Origin: a virus
Virus record (IMG/VR): IMGVR_UViG_3300009285_007659
Coordinates: 1 to 52,398 of that record
Reading direction: 5' to 3' (one strand)
DNA: 52,398 nt
The position numbers and the translations under genes were made by a program. Below the pieces are notes generated by a model. It made no database searches, was not told the origin of the DNA, and was given only the letters and a program-made list of their open reading frames with translations. Below, piece by piece: positions 51,478 to 52,398 of this stretch. Positions within the stretch are counted from its first letter, which is position 1. Each line of letters starts with the position of its first letter.

Positions 51478-52383
51478 ATGAGTTTTAATAAAAAAAATAA
51501 TAATATAAATGTTGAATATTTTAATTCTATTCATCAACAAATTATAAAAAAACCTGTAAACCTAAGTGGTACATTTACTGGCACTTTAAATGGCGTAGCA
51601 AATGGATTTATCAACGAAGTTGCAGTCATTAGTAGTTCTGCTAAATTGAGCGGTAATAGTAATTTTGTGTTTGATTTTGACACAAGCTGTTTAACTTTAA
51701 AAACAGGCTCTACTGATGAATCCCTGATATTGTCTGGAGGAGTTGTAGCTTTTCAGGAAAGAGGCGAACCTAGCGTTACTTCTGGCTCTGGTGTTGGTTC
51801 GTTGTATGCGTCTTCTTCTGACAATCATTTATATTATAAAGATTCAGGCGGTATGGTTTTTGATCTAACCTTTAGCGGAGCAATAGATGGACTTATTAAC
51901 GAAGTTGCAGTCATTAGTGGTTCTGCTAAATTGAGCGGTAATAGTAATTTTGTGTTTGATTTTGATACAAGCTGTTTGACATTAAAGACAGGTTCTACTG
52001 ATGAATCTTTAATATTGTCTGGGGGGGTTATTGCTTTTCAAGAAAGAAACGAACCTAGCATTACTTCTGGATCTGGTGTTGGTTCGTTGTATGCATCATC
52101 TTCAGACAATCACTTATATTATAAAGATTCAGGTGGCATGGTTTTTGATTTAACTCTTACAGGTAGTGGTGGAGGTAGTGAAAGTTCAACGTCCACATTT
52201 ATAACAGGCGGGATTATTTACGGGGTTTGCTCTTATCCGCGCCTTGCCATTCCAGAAAATAGAAACAGAACACGCCACCGGAGTAGCAATAGACATCGGC
52301 ACGCTTTACAATACATCTGTAAAGAACCTCACCGCGGGTTTATCATTCCAGAACCTCGGACCAAAAATGACGTTTATCTCTGA
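51478..52383 (+). CDS. tail fibre protein with a 95-aa internal repeat; 3' end probably chimeric
   Basis: The reading frame is open from ATG 51478 to a stop at 52381-52383 (301 aa). Residues ~45-230 hold two near-identical copies of a 95-residue unit (51610-51879 and 51895-52164, period 285 nt) with NEVAVIS, FDFDTSCLTLKTGSTDESL, GVGSLYASSSDNHLYYKDSGG. The segment resembles phage tail fibre shafts with chaperone-like or knob domains downstream. After about base 52200 the translation turns into improbable Arg/His-rich sequence, because the DNA switches to a different gene in another frame. The true C-terminus is missing. Confidence 0.7.
   Translation: MSFNKKNNNINVEYFNSIHQQIIKKPVNLSGTFTGTLNGVANGFINEVAVISSSAKLSGNSNFVFDFDTSCLTLKTGSTDESLILSGGVVAFQERGEPSVTSGSGVGSLYASSSDNHLYYKDSGGMVFDLTFSGAIDGLINEVAVISGSAKLSGNSNFVFDFDTSCLTLKTGSTDESLILSGGVIAFQERNEPSITSGSGVGSLYASSSDNHLYYKDSGGMVFDLTLTGSGGGSESSTSTFITGGIIYGVCSYPRLAIPENRNRTRHRSSNRHRHALQYICKEPHRGFIIPEPRTKNDVYL
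51610..52164 (+). repeat. two tandem 285-bp repeats in the tail fibre gene
   Basis: Copy 1 (about 51610-51879) and copy 2 (about 51895-52164) are highly similar at DNA and protein level. Such repeats change fibre length and host range by recombination and can also mislead assemblers, relevant because the sequence changes character soon after copy 2. Confidence 0.85.
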
Positions 52384-52398
52384 GGGCTACAATTTACC
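52205..52398 (+). pseudogene. fragment resembling a PorV/PorQ-family outer-membrane protein, likely chimeric
   Basis: In the frame beginning at 52205 (there is a stop just before, at 52202-52204), the DNA encodes a peptide including EHATGVAIDIGTLYNTS and LSFQNLGPKMTF. The D-x-G-T-L-Y, N-L-G-P-K-M order is typical of PorV/PorQ-type beta-barrel proteins known from Bacteroidota and related phyla. GC rises to roughly half, against roughly 30% before. The frame differs from that of the fibre gene. Most likely an assembly join to bacterial DNA; a real transfer is possible. Runs off the right edge. Confidence 0.5.

Overview
The window reads as a stretch of a large, AT-rich (roughly 30% GC by eye) tailed-phage genome with a contractile tail. 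Supporting genes are a GPW/gp25-like baseplate wedge protein, a baseplate-J/gp6-like protein, a spike-like protein, a T4 gp55-like late sigma factor, an Rnl2-like RNA ligase, an M15 peptidoglycan peptidase and a phage Hsp20. Almost every gene lies on the + strand, packed with ATGA/TGATG overlaps or gaps of a few bases. No integrase, tRNA gene or CRISPR array was seen.

Layout. (1) 0.4-5.4 kb: accessory or early genes. These are a HELKH zincin-like protein, a MoxR-type AAA+ ATPase, a metallopeptidase-like protein with a VWA-like domain, two tandem paralogous small proteins, a Cas4/RecB-like PD-(D/E)XK nuclease with four candidate Fe-S cysteines, and a small ribbon-helix-helix-like gene behind four TTGTATACAA palindromes. 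(2) 5.4-33.9 kb: a roughly 28-kb glycan cassette with about ten glycosyltransferases. One carries a LAGLIDADG intein and one is a GT4-GT9 fusion. The cassette also has four class I methyltransferases, a B12-type radical SAM protein, a CapE-like dehydratase, a CapF-like reductase split from its cupin, and two further cupins. Sugar activation is represented by a nucleotidyltransferase-kinase fusion, a KdsC-like HAD phosphatase, a GatZ/KbaZ-like protein, a UDP-sugar epimerase, a shortened UDP-sugar dehydrogenase and an HldE-like kinase. An RNA ligase and two free-standing homing-type endonucleases sit among them. (3) 33.9-34.9 kb: about 1 kb of non-coding DNA with an 8-bp tandem repeat, terminator-like hairpins and two copies of a structured element of about 69 nt. 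(4) 34.9-52.2 kb: endolysin-like peptidase, Hsp20, small proteins, late sigma factor, and baseplate, tail and fibre genes.

How the parts may work together. The cassette has enzymes to make several nucleotide sugars, transfer them and methylate or otherwise remodel them. I see no Wzx, Wzy, ABC exporter or membrane-anchored initiating transferase. I therefore infer a cytoplasmic acceptor such as virion protein, DNA or a soluble host target, rather than a secreted polysaccharide. CapE-like plus split CapF-like genes predict a UDP-2-acetamido-2,6-dideoxy-L-talose-type donor. The late sigma factor inside the structural block probably drives that block.

Edges. The last ~190 bases have higher GC and encode, in another frame, a fragment resembling PorV/PorQ-type outer-membrane proteins of Bacteroidota-like bacteria. 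This is probably an assembly chimera and at most a weak host hint. The first ~370 bases carry conflicting reading frames on the two strands and may also be a junction.
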